From contig JBITNC010000001.1 of NCBI GenBank assembly GCA_050084985.1, forward strand, positions 97,092,001 to 97,156,000: a stretch of 64,000 nucleotides of DNA, in the 5' to 3' direction. Source of the DNA: Nageia nagi (lineage: Eukaryota > Pinophyta). Shown here piece by piece: positions 49,741 through 60,949 of this stretch. A program made the position numbers and the translations under genes. Each line of letters opens with the position of its first letter. The first letter of the stretch is position 1. The notes under the pieces are model-generated. The model was not told the origin of the DNA. It saw only the letters and a program-made list of their open reading frames with translations, and did no database searches.

Positions 49741-51225
49741 TCAAAAATGAAGAATGATGCATATCTTTTTTATGGATACAATTAAATATATCTTTGTAAC
49801 ATAACATATAAAATAATTTTAAAGGTAATGGAAAATAGATTCAAAATTTATATTCTTCCAAAAATCATATATGAAGATTAAGGAGGCTTCATGAAGAGTG
49901 GACATACATTGCATCAAATAGTTGTGACTCATGAAGCTCTACAATTAAAAATGAACTAGTGCTACTTCTTAATTTAGATACAAATAAAATTTATTATAAT
50001 GTTAGGTATATTTTCTTAAGCATTAATTACAAATCTTGGTTTTTTAGGAATATAGGTGAAATGAGACAAATCTTGTATATCAATAATTTTATATTTAATT
50101 TTTATTAATGGTGTTCTTACAAATAACATCAGAACATGGATTTAGATATGGGTATACTATATTTCCCTTCTTATCTATTATAATATAAAAAACTTTTGAA
50201 AGATCCATTATGAAAGAAAAAAATCCAAGATTGGTGGAGTATGCACAAGAAACAACTTGTTCAAACAACAAAAACTGATGATACGTTACTTACATGAAAC
50301 ATAAGATTCATTGAAATAAAAGTTATTGATATGTACTTCATTTAGAATATAAGGATACAAAAACAATAAGAAAAATAAATATGTATTCATTAATACCTAG
50401 GATAAATTTAGATTAAGGATATGTAAAGTGCTTAGGATATTGAAAGTTTATTTACCATCAATATATTAATTACTCACATTATTTTATCAATAATTCAAAT
50501 AATTATGAAAAGATGTAGTGAAGATAATTTAATATAAATTGGTAGGATTGAAATGGAAAAGGTTTATTTAAAAAAAAATTACAATAAATCTTTATTTATT
50601 TCTTATCTTTATTACAACTTTCAAGATTAGTTGAGAGGGCTATTATGGTAATCATTGGATCTATATTATTTATTGAAATAAATGAGTATCAAAAGTGGGC
50701 TTACTAATATGGATTAAATTTGTAAATTAGTAAGTGTAGGAGGACTTTGATTGTAACCATTATCAATAATGAATAAATATTTGATAAGTAATCTTATTTA
50801 GAGAATTTATAATAAGGTTAATAGGCCACATGGTAAAAATCATATTATATAAATATGTTAATAGTGATTGGAAATCATCTATATTTTTAATAAAATAAAA
50901 TATATTTGGATCAACATTTATACATGTATCAATAGCAATATTAATAATTATAGCAATTAAGATAGAAAATAAATGATATAACTAAAACCAATCTTCAAAA
51001 GATAATTAATAGTAGTTAATAGGCATTTTAAAAAATTAAGCATTAGAGACATGGAAGGAAATTGTTGAATAAAAATTTAGACTGATACTCAAGGATTATA
51101 TTTAATAAGAAAAATAAGTAGACTTAAGGCTTGAAATGATAAAATATTTTATAGTATTTAAAGTAAGTGAAAACTATAATTAGAAGATAAGATTTCAAAT
51201 ATTTTCATTAAGGATATAAGATAAA
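49741..51225. other. AT-rich spacer, nothing recognised
   Basis: No conserved frame. It ends at the left target-site duplication of the LINE. Confidence 0.45.
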
Positions 51226-51559
51226 AGATTTTGATTTAGAAAAAGAATTGACAAATTAGAAAAATGCTCTATAACTTTGCATATCTTGGAGGAGCTGAGT
51301 TTAATGTACCTTGATTTTTTTGCATTGCCTTCACATCACCTTTACCTTGGGAAGTGTGTAGGATTTGTTGAGTCCTTTCATTTATCCTTTCCATAATTAA
51401 TCCACCTTAGGAAGATCCTTTGTTGCATTTATTATGGTCCCAACTCAAACTACAACTTCATAAATGGTGAAGCTATTAATACGAGGAATAACAATGGCAT
51501 CGATGGTGAACAAACACCCTCAAAAGTTCATCCACAAGGTTTACCACAAGGTAATGTTC

Positions 51560-52380
51560 TTGATGTTACTATTTCTTGCAAGAGTTTAAGTTTGATTATG
51601 CTTGGCTTGAAAGTCATACAATTATTGGGTATTTCTTGTATCATGTCCCCATGGGATTTAGTTCTTCACAACTGTTTCCAAAGTTATTAGCACCCCTATG
51701 GGATCAAAGTCAAGCATGTCCAAATCCTTTCAAAAGGGTTCTTCTTATTTCTATTTTCTAACCCTGAGTCTACCAAACAAGTGTTGGTAAAAGTAATAAT
51801 TTATGTTAATAGCACTCTCCTTCCTTGCAAACCTTGGACCCAAAACTTCAATGTCTTTGATGATGTTTCATTAGTTGTTCCCATTTGGGTTGAGTTCCCT
51901 AGTCTTCCTACAACTCTCTAGCCTTTTTTGCATGGGCTTGCTAGTTCTATAGGAGCATTTGTGTGCAAAGATCCAACTCATTTTTATGTGAAACAACCTT
52001 ATCGACACCTATGTCTTAAGGTTGATTTGGATAAAACTCTAAAAGAGTCTATTACCATTCAAGTTGGTGACTCCATAATCACCCAAAGAGTGGTGTACAT
52101 AAACCTACCCAATACTTGTTATCATTATCATTAAGTAGCTCATAAAATCAAATATTTTCCATTAATGGTAAATAAGTTTAAATACAAAGGGGCTTCAAAA
52201 ACTATGACTGCTACCATGACTCCATCATCCTCAAACTTGCCTACAAAAGGGGATAAGACAAATGGACACTTGTTAATAGGAAAGGGAAAGTTATTAACAA
52301 AAGTACCCATAATTGTAATCCTACAACTAGTTATGTGCAAGCTATTATCATTAAGACCCCACCTCAAATTCTAATAAAAA
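51560..52380 (+). pseudogene. LINE ORF1 (DUF4283-like, zinc knuckle)
   Basis: Frames include CKPWTQNFNVFDDVSLVVPI, WVEFPSLPTTL and HGLASSIGAFVCKDPTHFYV (about 51825-52000), then VDLDKTLKESITIQVGDSII. This is the usual order of the plant LINE nucleic-acid chaperone-like ORF1. The zinc knuckle (CYHYH.VAHKIKYF near 52118-52160) has lost its later Cys residues. Stops at 51920 and 52132. Confidence 0.75.
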
Positions 52381-52679
52381 ATGCTAACCTATCTAGAACC
52401 CTAAGGTCTTAGCACTTTCATATCATGAGGGAGATACTAGAACCTAGTTGCTTTAGCCATCTGGTGTGCATGATGAAAATCCTAGGTTGACCAAACTTGG
52501 TATAGGAGGTCACAAACTCCCCTTCAAGGAGACTCTTCTATTCATATTAGCAAGAAATGCCAGGTAGATGCCCTCTTGATTCAATAAGATAATTTTTTGA
52601 GTAATTCCTTTACTCTCATTACAAAGCTTGAATATTTTGACTCGATCAAAGGTGATATGTACCTAAACTAGTTATAATG

Positions 52680-53460
52680 ATTTTTCTTTCCTAGAATGTT
52701 AGAGGGATAATGAAGCCTCTTCATAGATATCTAGTGCAAAATAAGCTTCTTTTAATGTTCATGTGAGTATGCTAAGCTTGATTTTATTTGTTTGTAAGAA
52801 CTTAAAGTTGTTTAATTCCAACTATATTGTGCATGCAATCTCATTTGGCCTTCCAACTAGATGGTGACTACTAATCATGATCCTAGTAGAGAGGGTGTTA
52901 TCATTCTTTCCTCCCCTCGATGGAAAGAGAATTTGGTACACTAGGGGTTTGACCCTTCTAATCAAGTGATGTGGATTTTACTTCAATGAGGAAATTTTTT
53001 TTGGTATCCTTAATATTTATGCATCTAATGATCCTCATGATTAGAGTGTGCTTTGGATATGGTGTGATTTTTCCCTTTCACCAGCTATGTGGGTCATGTA
53101 TGGTGATTTCAATATGAGTGAAAAGGGTTATAATAAAATTGGTGGAAATTCCAATAGGTAGGATGTTGGGGAAAGGGAGGCTTGGTACTTTATGAAGAAT
53201 AAGTTAAGATTTCTAGACCCAAATTCTTTCTTTACCAATATTAACTTCCTTGAGACCATGTTGTATACATGGTCAAATTTCTAGGGTGGCCATGCTAGAA
53301 TTTTGAAAAGGCTTGATAGAGTTTATCTTTTTTACGACCAAAATTTTTCTTTTGCTTGTAGGAGGACTATTACTCTATTGGTTGAACCCATTCTTAGCAT
53401 GATTGCTTCAGATCATGCTCCTTTCATGTTTGATATTTCCCTTATTTTTTGGGGTTAAAA
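52680..53460 (+). pseudogene. LINE apurinic-type endonuclease
   Basis: Starts with a degenerate SWNVRGIMKP motif near 52690. Catalytic-type motifs follow: YGDFNM (53098-53115), RLDRVY (53309-53326) and SDHAP (53408-53422). These belong to the APE-like nuclease that nicks the target for reverse transcription. Several stops lie between them. Confidence 0.82.
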
Positions 53461-53682
53461 GGTAGTTTAAATCTCAATTTTACCTAATACCTCCTTTCTT
53501 TAGTACCATTCCATGGTTAACCATATTCATTGAGTTTAAATCTTAATTTTACCTTATAAAGTTGTTGAGTCTAAGAGGCACTCCCTTTCTACTTTTAGGA
53601 ATGAACTCTCTCAACTTTCCCTTAGTTTGGAAGCTAATCCTTTTATTGAATGTCTTAGAATCAAGTAGCTCAAATTAAGCAA

Positions 53683-54900
53683 GTGATGAAGAAGGTTGTG
53701 CTATATGAAGCCAAGGGGGTTCAGATTAAGGCCCATTTACATTGGCTAAAAGTGGGTGATAGAGTCACCAAAGAGTTCTTCCAAAGGCTTAGACCTCCTA
53801 GGAAAGTAGTGCAATTTAAATCTATCATGGATAATGGAATTAGACATACTAAGTTGTCTTCCATTTCCCAATTTTTTTATGCATCACTATACCCAAGTTT
53901 TTGTTGCTCAAACTTTCTCAAAAGATAGGAAACAAGCTCTTCAAATGTGTGTTGACTCTATTTCTATCAAACTCTCCCCTAGTTAAAGAGAGGAGTGTGA
54001 TAAGATTTTAATAGTTGAGGATCTAGCTCATGTCTTTCCCTTATGTCCAATGAAAAAGCTCTAATATTGGATGGTTTCCCTTATGAATATTACAAAACTT
54101 GTTGGGACGTAATTGGTGCCAATTTGCATAGAGTTCATGTTGAAGCCTTATAGATTGGGGTCCTTAGGAACTACCATCAATAGAGGGAATATTAAATTTA
54201 TTACAAAAATAGGAGATCAAGAGGTTATTACCAATTAGATATTGATAACTTTGCTTAATGTCAATCATAAAATTATTACCAAGGCCTTAGCTATGAAAAT
54301 GCAACCTTTGTTACCAATGATTATTCGACCTAGATAAACTAGGTTCATTAAAAGTTGATATATTTTGGAAAATATGCTTGTGGTTTAGGAAGGATGGAGT
54401 GGACTAGAGTTTCTAACCAACATGCCCTATTTCTCAAGATAGACTTTGAAAAAGCCTATGATATGATTGAGTGGCTCTTCATTCTTTCTATGCTTTAGGC
54501 TTTAGGTTTTGGTGACAATTTTGCTCATATTATTCAAATCCTATTTCAAGATACCTATATTGTGTTAAGTCTTAATAATCCTCATTCTAATCCTATGGGG
54601 ATATTTCATTCTATTAGGAAAGGTTTCCCCATTACTCCTTACTTATATGTTGTTGCAAAAGAGGCCTTTGGCTATCTTCTTGATAAGCAAGTTTTTGCTA
54701 GGCTTATTCATTGGGATTAGGCTTCTAGCTTCTCTAAGCTAGCTTGTTAATGGGCATTTCATTAATGTATATTTTCTCACCTTGAGAGACGAAGAGAAAA
54801 CTATCAATTCTACTTTGTCTTGCTTAGAAACCTTTTGTAAAGCCTTTGATTCTAGTATCCAATAGAGAAAAACTTCCTTATACAAGTAATCTCCCATACC
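53683..54900 (+). pseudogene. LINE reverse transcriptase, fingers and palm
   Basis: A readable stretch 53683-53928 (AHLHWLKVGDRVTKEFFQRL) is the domain between endonuclease and RT. RT follows with KIITKALAMKMQPLLPMII (near 54270) and IDFEKAYDMIEW (about 54440-54475), which holds the first catalytic Asp. Where the FADD motif should precede FLTLRDEEKTIN (about 54760-54800), the four residues cannot be found, suggesting a small deletion that removed the active-site pair. Confidence 0.78.
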
Positions 54901-56960
54901 TATGCCTTCTTGGCTCACATAATTCCATTGAAATTAGATTGCTTCTAGTGAAGTTTTTAAATTTCTTGGCATCCCCTTTGCTTTTCAAGGATCCCCTTAT
55001 TAGTTATGGAATTTTGTTGTTCAAAAGGTTGAAAAGAAATTGGACTATTGGATGATGAAGAAATTATCTCTAGATGGTAAATTTCAGATTTGCTCCAAGA
55101 TTTTAGCTTCAACCCATGTGTATTACTCTCCTTGTTGGGTTCTTTCTATGAATTTTTATAATAATCTTGAAAAATTTTGTAGTATTTTCTATGGTGTTCC
55201 ACTTTAGACCATAAAGGCTTTCATAGAGTTGTCTGGGGAAAATTTGTTGTTTGCCTTGAGCTTCTAAGGGTATGGGCCTCTCGGACTATTATAAATAAGG
55301 AACTGCTTTGTGTACTAAGAGGATTATTCAAACTATTGAAAGGTATGGAAGCTTGGAAAGTGTTGATTAGGCATTTCATTTCCACTAGATTCCCTCTTAA
55401 TAGAAAAATATGATGTGGTATGAACTTTCAGTCACTTCTTGTGGCTCCTATTTATATCAAGGATTTTGGTTCTTTTATTGTTAAAAGTATTTGGAAAACT
55501 TGGAAATAATTAACCTATTGGTTGATTTGGAAGGGAATTAACTTAGGCAATAAATTCTTAATTAATTCCATGAATATTTGGTGTATCCCACTATCTCCAT
55601 TCAAGGTGTGACATTGGATCAGATTTAGTGGATTCATGCATTGAAGTTCTTCATAAGTGGTGTTGCCTAGATTTTAGATTTTTTCTTGCAAAAGAATAAG
55701 AACCGGATCCCTTGGTCAAAGTTTAAATGCTTGTTTAAGCATAACTCTAGTGATAAAGACACTTATGAGGCATGATAGATGCTACTCCTATATCCCTTTG
55801 GACCAATGTTGGGAAGTTCAAAAAAAGGGAATGGTGGAAAGATTAGGCTTGGGCTAAAGAAATCCCTTTTAAAAATTATAAACATGGGCTTGGTTATGAG
55901 TGGATTTCTCTTGTTATGCCCTTGGATTCCCATTTGAACCACAATTGGGACCTAATTTTTGTTCCATCACAATTGAAAGCTAGATTTCTTTCTATCTAGA
56001 AATCTTACATTGAACCCAAACAAGATTTTTTTGATTGGATTAGTATTCATCAAGGTATTCCCTAAGGTAAATGACTCACTTATATTGGGATTCTAACTCC
56101 CAAATGTGCCTTTTATCAGGATGATAAGTCTACTTTGAATGTTTTCTAGTCTTGTAAGAGGTCTAAGGAAGCTTGGGAATGGCTATTATCTTTCTTTACA
56201 CCTTATCTTACTAGTAGTGTTTCTTGGGTTCAAACTTTACTTGGGGATTTTATTCCTTTGAATATGCCATTGCTAGATGTTTGGAAAATTTTTAGAATTA
56301 GCCTTATGTTTCATATTTGGAAAGCTCATAACAATATTATTTTCAAACAATAAGAACCCTCAATTCCCTTTTTAATTACTGAAAAAATCGAAGTGTTCTT
56401 GAATACCTAATTTTAGATATGCAACCAAGCATCCAAGGTTGAGCTCAAGGTCAACCATATTTGTTACTTGTTGGATTACTAGGCTAATGCACCATGTTCA
56501 TTAAGATGAATTTTGTCAAAAAACAAGGCACCTTATGACTAGTGTTCTTGCTCATGGTCTCGATAGAGGCCTTCAAAGTGAGCACGATCTCTATTTAGAG
56601 GGCATCCTTGATCATAACTATCTCTATCTCACCACCCATATCCTAATCGTGATGCAAGCTCTTCATGGTGACATGGTGAAATTAAAGTACTTAGGTCATA
56701 CCATCATGTGGGTTGGGGTGATGCTACCATTAATGCTAGGTGGAGCAACATCATGAATGCTTCCCATGGATAGGATACTCTATAGCCCCCACATCCTTCT
56801 CCAATTCATGGGTGGGGTGATAATAGTAATTATGTCTTAAAAGAAGCCAATTATGTGCACAAGGGTGATGGCTAGTACATTCATCTAATCCCTCCAAAAA
56901 TGTGGGATACCATACAACTTGAAGATATATCAGTTCAAGGCATGCCTCATGGTGATTATT
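54901..56960 (+). pseudogene. LINE RT thumb and C-terminal part
   Basis: Broken coding sequence continuing the LINE ORF2. A block at 55080-55200 corresponds to the thumb/connection of plant LINE RTs and cysteine-poor zf-RVT-like text follows (55400-56340). No frame is open for more than about 75 codons. Confidence 0.6.
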
Positions 56961-57085
56961 AATTGTTATTTGGTGTATAGTTTTGTCCTCTTTATGTTGT
57001 GAACTATAACTGGCTTATTTAGCAGTTAGTATTTTTATCCTGGTGGCTTTGTTCTCCCAACCTATGGTTAAGATTGGTTTGGTTC

Positions 57086-57212
57086 TGTTGGAAACCTAAT
57101 CCTTAGGGATTAAGGTAATTAGTGATCATTAATAGTTTTAGGTGTGTGAGTATGAATGTATTTATATGAGACCAAGTTAATACAATATTTGGCTTTTGGA
57201 GTTTCTCCTTCA
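57086..57212 (+). repeat. 5' LTR (127 bp)
   Basis: Identical to 59314-59440. A TATA-like TTTATATGAG lies at 57161-57170, so a transcript would start within the last 20-30 bases of the LTR. Confidence 0.93.
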
Positions 57213-57214
57213 AG

Positions 57215-57228
57215 TGGTATCAGAGCCA
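57215..57228 (+). other. primer binding site, tRNA-iMet type
   Basis: TGGTATCAGAGCCA, two bases after the 5' LTR. Confidence 0.88.
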
Positions 57229-57990
57229 TGTTGGAGAAGATCTGGAGAACTCCATTGCCCATCCTCCAAGATGAGGGTTTCAAGTTTTTTGTGGGTTCAT
57301 AGTTTCAGCTGTGGTTATGAAGATTTGAATCTGTTATGGGGATTTGAATCTGTTGAAGAGAGGCAGAGGACTGCCCTAGAGATGTGAATGATGGCCAGAG
57401 GGGCCATGAGAGAAGATCATGCAGAGAAAGGGGTGTTGGAATGCATCTCCTTGCATGGATCATGAGAAGAGCCTGTGTGGAGAAAGGGGTGTGTCTTGGA
57501 CTGCACCTCCCCACATGGAGCCTGAGGAAGAGAAGAGAATGCCTCATAGAGGAGGCATCGCACAGCTAAAAGCTAAGAATGCAGCCCTGGGCGGAGAACG
57601 ACTTCAGGAGGCCACCGGCTAGGAGGGAGTCGAACAGGGTGCAAACCATGATGGCTGGGCCGGGGAAGGAGTACCCGCAGCAGTCAGGAATGCGCCAGGA
57701 TGGCGCACGACAGTCTGAGGATAGGCACGAGGCTGGTCAAAAGAGCTTGCGTGGTTTGGAAACTCGCATGGAAGAGAAAGCCATCGCGAGGAGGTTTCGT
57801 GTGCGTGAAGGAGGTGACCTACGCAGTGAAGGAGATCACGTGAAGCGGAGGTGGCATGCTGTTCGTGGTCTATAGCTTGCATTTCATGGACAGAGTCGCG
57901 TGGAGGAATCACGGGCGTGCTGTTTGTGTGCAGAGTCACGTGTTGAAAAACTATGGTGCGTAGTGCATGGTGCTTGGAGCTCGCAAGGGT
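57229..57990 (+). other. GC-rich internal segment of unknown origin
   Basis: Non-AT-rich, purine-rich sequence with frames on both strands up to about 106 codons but no motif I recognise. A diverged direct repeat occurs (GAGAAAGGGGTGT at about 57424 and 57481). It may be captured host DNA; there is no direct proof. Confidence 0.4.
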
Positions 57991-57996
57991 AAGGAG

Positions 57997-58509
57997 CTAT
58001 GCAAGCACCTTGTTGTCGGTGAGTTTGTTGTGAGAAAGATCGACGGTTCTGAGATTGGTGAAGCCGGAGAGATCGAGCGGGCTGTCCGATGCGTGGAGGC
58101 GATTGGAGGAGAGATTGATGTATTCCAGATTAGAGATATTCGACCGGTCTAAGCGGCTCCAGTTGAAGTTAAGAACTTCATCGAACTGGTTTGAGGCAAG
58201 GTTGAGGATACGGAGGTTTGGCATTGTCCATAGGATTTCTTGAATGTGGCCTGCAAGGGAGTTGTTGGAGAGGTCGAGGATATGGAGATGGTCGAGCTCT
58301 GCGAGCCTTTTCCAGTTGAGAGTTCTGGATAGATTACGCGACGTGAGATTAATAGATCAGATGGTGTCGCAGTCGCCGTAGAGTTGCGAGATTTCGAATC
58401 CATAGACAGTCTCGAACGCGGCCTGTAAAGAGTCGAAGTCTGTGGCTGAAACTCCGCTTATGAAGAGAAAGATTACGAAGGAGTACGAAATCCTCGCTAA
58501 TGCTCCCAT
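57997..58509 (-). pseudogene. captured LRR receptor-type gene fragment
   Basis: On the minus strand ATG 58509 opens a 171-codon frame with only one internal stop (TGA, codon 51, 58357-58359), closing at TAG 57997. It starts with a signal peptide (MGALARISYSFVIFLFISGV, then SATDFDSLQAAF) and an N-terminal cap region (YGDCDTI). Leucine-rich repeats follow: LHILDLSNNSLAGHI, LRILNLASNQF, LEYINLSSNRL, LRTVDLSHNKL. This is the extracellular start of a plant LRR receptor kinase or LRR receptor-like protein; kinase and membrane parts are absent. It is antisense to the retrotransposon transcript. Near-openness suggests a recent capture. Which LRR gene was the donor cannot be told from the window. Confidence 0.88.
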
Positions 58510-59070
58510 TGGAAAAAGCCTCCTGTAGGAGTAATATGCTTTGTGCTCATGCCCTGGCTTCCATGGATGGTGGAGAAGATTTCAGCCGACGGCGGCTCTG
58601 TGCTTGTGAATTTGAGCGGGCGATTGGCTGGAAACTGCAGCGATCGAAGAGAGGAAATGGGCAGAAGCCAGAACTTTAATGACCGTGATGACCGCGTGGA
58701 TACATAATCTTTCTGGATTTGCAGAATACTAAGATTGCTTTTACATGACAGAATTGGAAATTAACAGCTTGAGGCCGAGGAAGAATGCCACGTGGGATCA
58801 ATGAAGCCCTTACCGTTGTTTGAGGAGGATAACGGTGGGGATGACAGTGGGGTCCAGTCCAGAACAGAGCGCCAGACATGGTAGTTGGGAACCGTTCTGA
58901 CACTGTAATGTTGCTGTTGGGTTCAGCGTAACTGATGAACGCCTGACGAGTGCCAGACGAGCGCCTGACGAACCCCTGACGTGTGCCAGACAAGTTGGGT
59001 GATGTGGAGCGTTACATGGTGCAAAGACCAGACAGACTAGCTCCAGACAAACGCCAGATGAGCGCCAGAC

Positions 59071-59257
59071 GAGCTCCAGAGATGAGCTCCAGATATGAGC
59101 TCCAGAGATGAGCTCCAGAAAGTGACGAGCTCCAGAGACGAGCTCCAGAAACGAGCTCCAGAAATGAGCTCTAGAAACGAGCTCCAGAGACGAGCTCCAG
59201 AAACGAGCTCCAGAAACGAGCTCCAGAGTCGAGCTCCAGAAAAGGCTCCAGAAAAGG
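59071..59257. repeat. 13-bp minisatellite (GAGCTCCAGAAAC)n
   Basis: About fourteen units of GAGCTCCAGARAY, nearly all 13 bases (one of 17), upstream of the 3' LTR. Less regular related motifs (GACGAGCGCCA) extend back to about 58930. Long frames here on both strands are a consequence of the repeat. Confidence 0.9.
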
Positions 59258-59302
59258 CTACACACCTAAAGGCATCTTTGTATTCTTAATCCCTTGCGGA
59301 TT

Positions 59303-59313
59303 AAAGGAGGGAA
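59303..59313 (+). other. polypurine tract of the 2.36-kb element
   Basis: AAAGGAGGGAA, with only T following before LTR sequence GTTGG; at the expected place for second-strand priming. Confidence 0.8.
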
Positions 59314-59440
59314 TGTTGGAAACCTAATCCTTAGGGATTAAGGTAATTAGTGATCATTAATAGTTTTAGGTGTGTGAGTATGAATGTATTTATATGAGAC
59401 CAAGTTAATACAATATTTGGCTTTTGGAGTTTCTCCTTCA
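59314..59440 (+). repeat. 3' LTR (127 bp)
   Basis: Identical to the 5' LTR; followed by the GGTTC duplication and the rest of the LINE tail. Confidence 0.93.
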
Positions 59441-59547
59441 GGTTCCTCCTAAGGTGTGTCTCTTTCCATGCATAAACTCTTTTGTATGAGATTACTTCTA
59501 TTTTAATATAAATAGCTCTTTCATTAAAAAAAGATGTTGATTTAGAA

Positions 59548-60780
59548 CATGAGCCCCCTTAGAAATTATATAGTTAATAAAAAACTAACTCTATCAAGGA
59601 AACTATATAAAATCTAGAATTTGGAAAGAAGTATGGAAAAATGGGCATCTACTAAAGGTTTAAACTTATATATTATTAATATTACTCGGGAGGATCTTAC
59701 ATGAAAAACTCTTATGTGAAGGATATTTGAAGGTCCTAATTGGTGTATCTTATGTAAGTAAGAGAAAAACTTTATCAATCAAAATTTGGAATATATAAGA
59801 TAAGTTTGGATATTTTGATGCTTTATGGATGATATTGAAATATATATGATAAGGAATATGGATATTTTAGTATGGATCTATTAACTCAAATGTAAATTCA
59901 TAGTAAATATTTGAAAGAGATCTTAAAGATTAGACTAAACAAATATGTTGACCATTTTTGCTAGAATATCATTAAGTGATGTGCAGAGGAAAAAAATAAA
60001 TCAACTAGTTGGATGGAAAATAGTAACTTTTATTCAAGATAATAAGCCTAGTATATATAATAAATTTATCCCAAATTTAGAAGTAATAATGATTAAAAAT
60101 TAGAGAAACTAAATCCCATGTGAGATTCCATAACAAGTATAAAGTTTTTTAAATAAATTTAATTTATAATTAACCATAAAATAAAATGGTGATGTCATAA
60201 CTTAACTTATTAAGAGCCCCATTATTCTATCTTATTTTATTATTATGTCTTTTGGATGGCACAATAAGGATTGATAATACTTTTTTAATGAATTTTATTT
60301 TATTTTTGTGGTTTGTATGTATAGGTATCTCTTAAGGGATCAACATGGAGTTTCTTCAAGATTGAAATAATGGGGATAAGATGGATTAGTAGTGATATGA
60401 TAGACAAGTAGTATTTCATGTATACTTTCATTGTATTGTGCACTTTTGATTATGTTAAGATATTCACGACTTGAATTATGGGATCCTCTTGTGTTTACAA
60501 TTATTATATCTATAGCTTAACTTTTTAATATAGTTTATATATATATATATAGGTTGTTTTTACAAGGAACCAATATCCCTATATACATAGTCATTACCTT
60601 GATTTTCAACACAATCTTAATTAGCAAAATGAAAGGTCCTAGTAGTAATAACCTATTACACACGACTATGCCTAACAATATCTCCACTACTCCATATATT
60701 CCTACATAAGAAGTAAAAACTCCTAGAAAATACATATTCTATCAATAACTAATCTCATCTAGTCAGCACTACCCACATGA
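59548..60780. other. AT-rich spacer, nothing recognised
   Basis: Continuation of the DNA into which the LINE inserted (with 49741-51225). No gene or repeat was identified. Confidence 0.45.
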
Positions 60781-60949
60781 GCTACATGTACAGCCCCTTA
60801 CATACAATCTCTTAGAGCTTATCCACTTAGGAAATGATGTCCTCATCCATACCAACAACATTCTACATAGAAACCCAATCTTCCTAGGAAGAAATACCCT
60901 ACTATTCTTCAACTTATTCCCCTTGCATTTCATCCCCCCTTTGACTAGT

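Larger units (their letters stand above)
57086..59440 (+). mobile_element. 2355-bp non-autonomous LTR retrotransposon carrying a gene fragment
   Basis: Two 127-bp LTRs (57086-57212 and 59314-59440) are identical at every base, beginning TGTTGG and ending CTTCA. A perfect 5-bp target duplication GGTTC flanks them (57081-57085 and 59441-59445). The primer binding site TGGTATCAGAGCCA (57215-57228) fits tRNA-iMet, and AAAGGAGGGAA precedes the 3' LTR. The internal 2.1 kb is GC-rich, unlike its surroundings, and has no gag or pol. It holds an antisense LRR gene fragment (57997-58509) and a 13-bp minisatellite (59071-59257). Identical LTRs mean a recent insertion, into the 3' end of the older LINE. 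It must depend on enzymes of another element. Confidence 0.95.
51242..59531 (+). mobile_element. full-length-sized plant LINE with target-site duplications
   Basis: A non-LTR retrotransposon on the plus strand. Flanking copies AGATTTTGATTTAGAA (51226-51241) and AGATGTTGATTTAGAA (59532-59547) match at 15 of 16 bases. The 3' end is a short A run (ATTAAAAAAAG). Removing the nested LTR element with one GGTTC leaves about 5.9 kb, normal for an intact plant L1-type element. ORF1-like, endonuclease and RT regions appear in the right order, all with stops. Confidence 0.88.

Noticed and set aside
57196-57939. Overlapping frames of 61-106 codons in the GC-rich part of the 2.36-kb element as gag
   Set aside because: No gag domain, zinc knuckle or protease motif in any frame. 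High GC lowers stop frequency and makes long frames expected.
58676-59265. Long minus-strand frames of 105 and 151 codons rich in SSLELVSGA-type repeats
   Set aside because: They arise from the 13-bp minisatellite, which has no stop in this frame. The composition and periodicity follow the DNA repeat.
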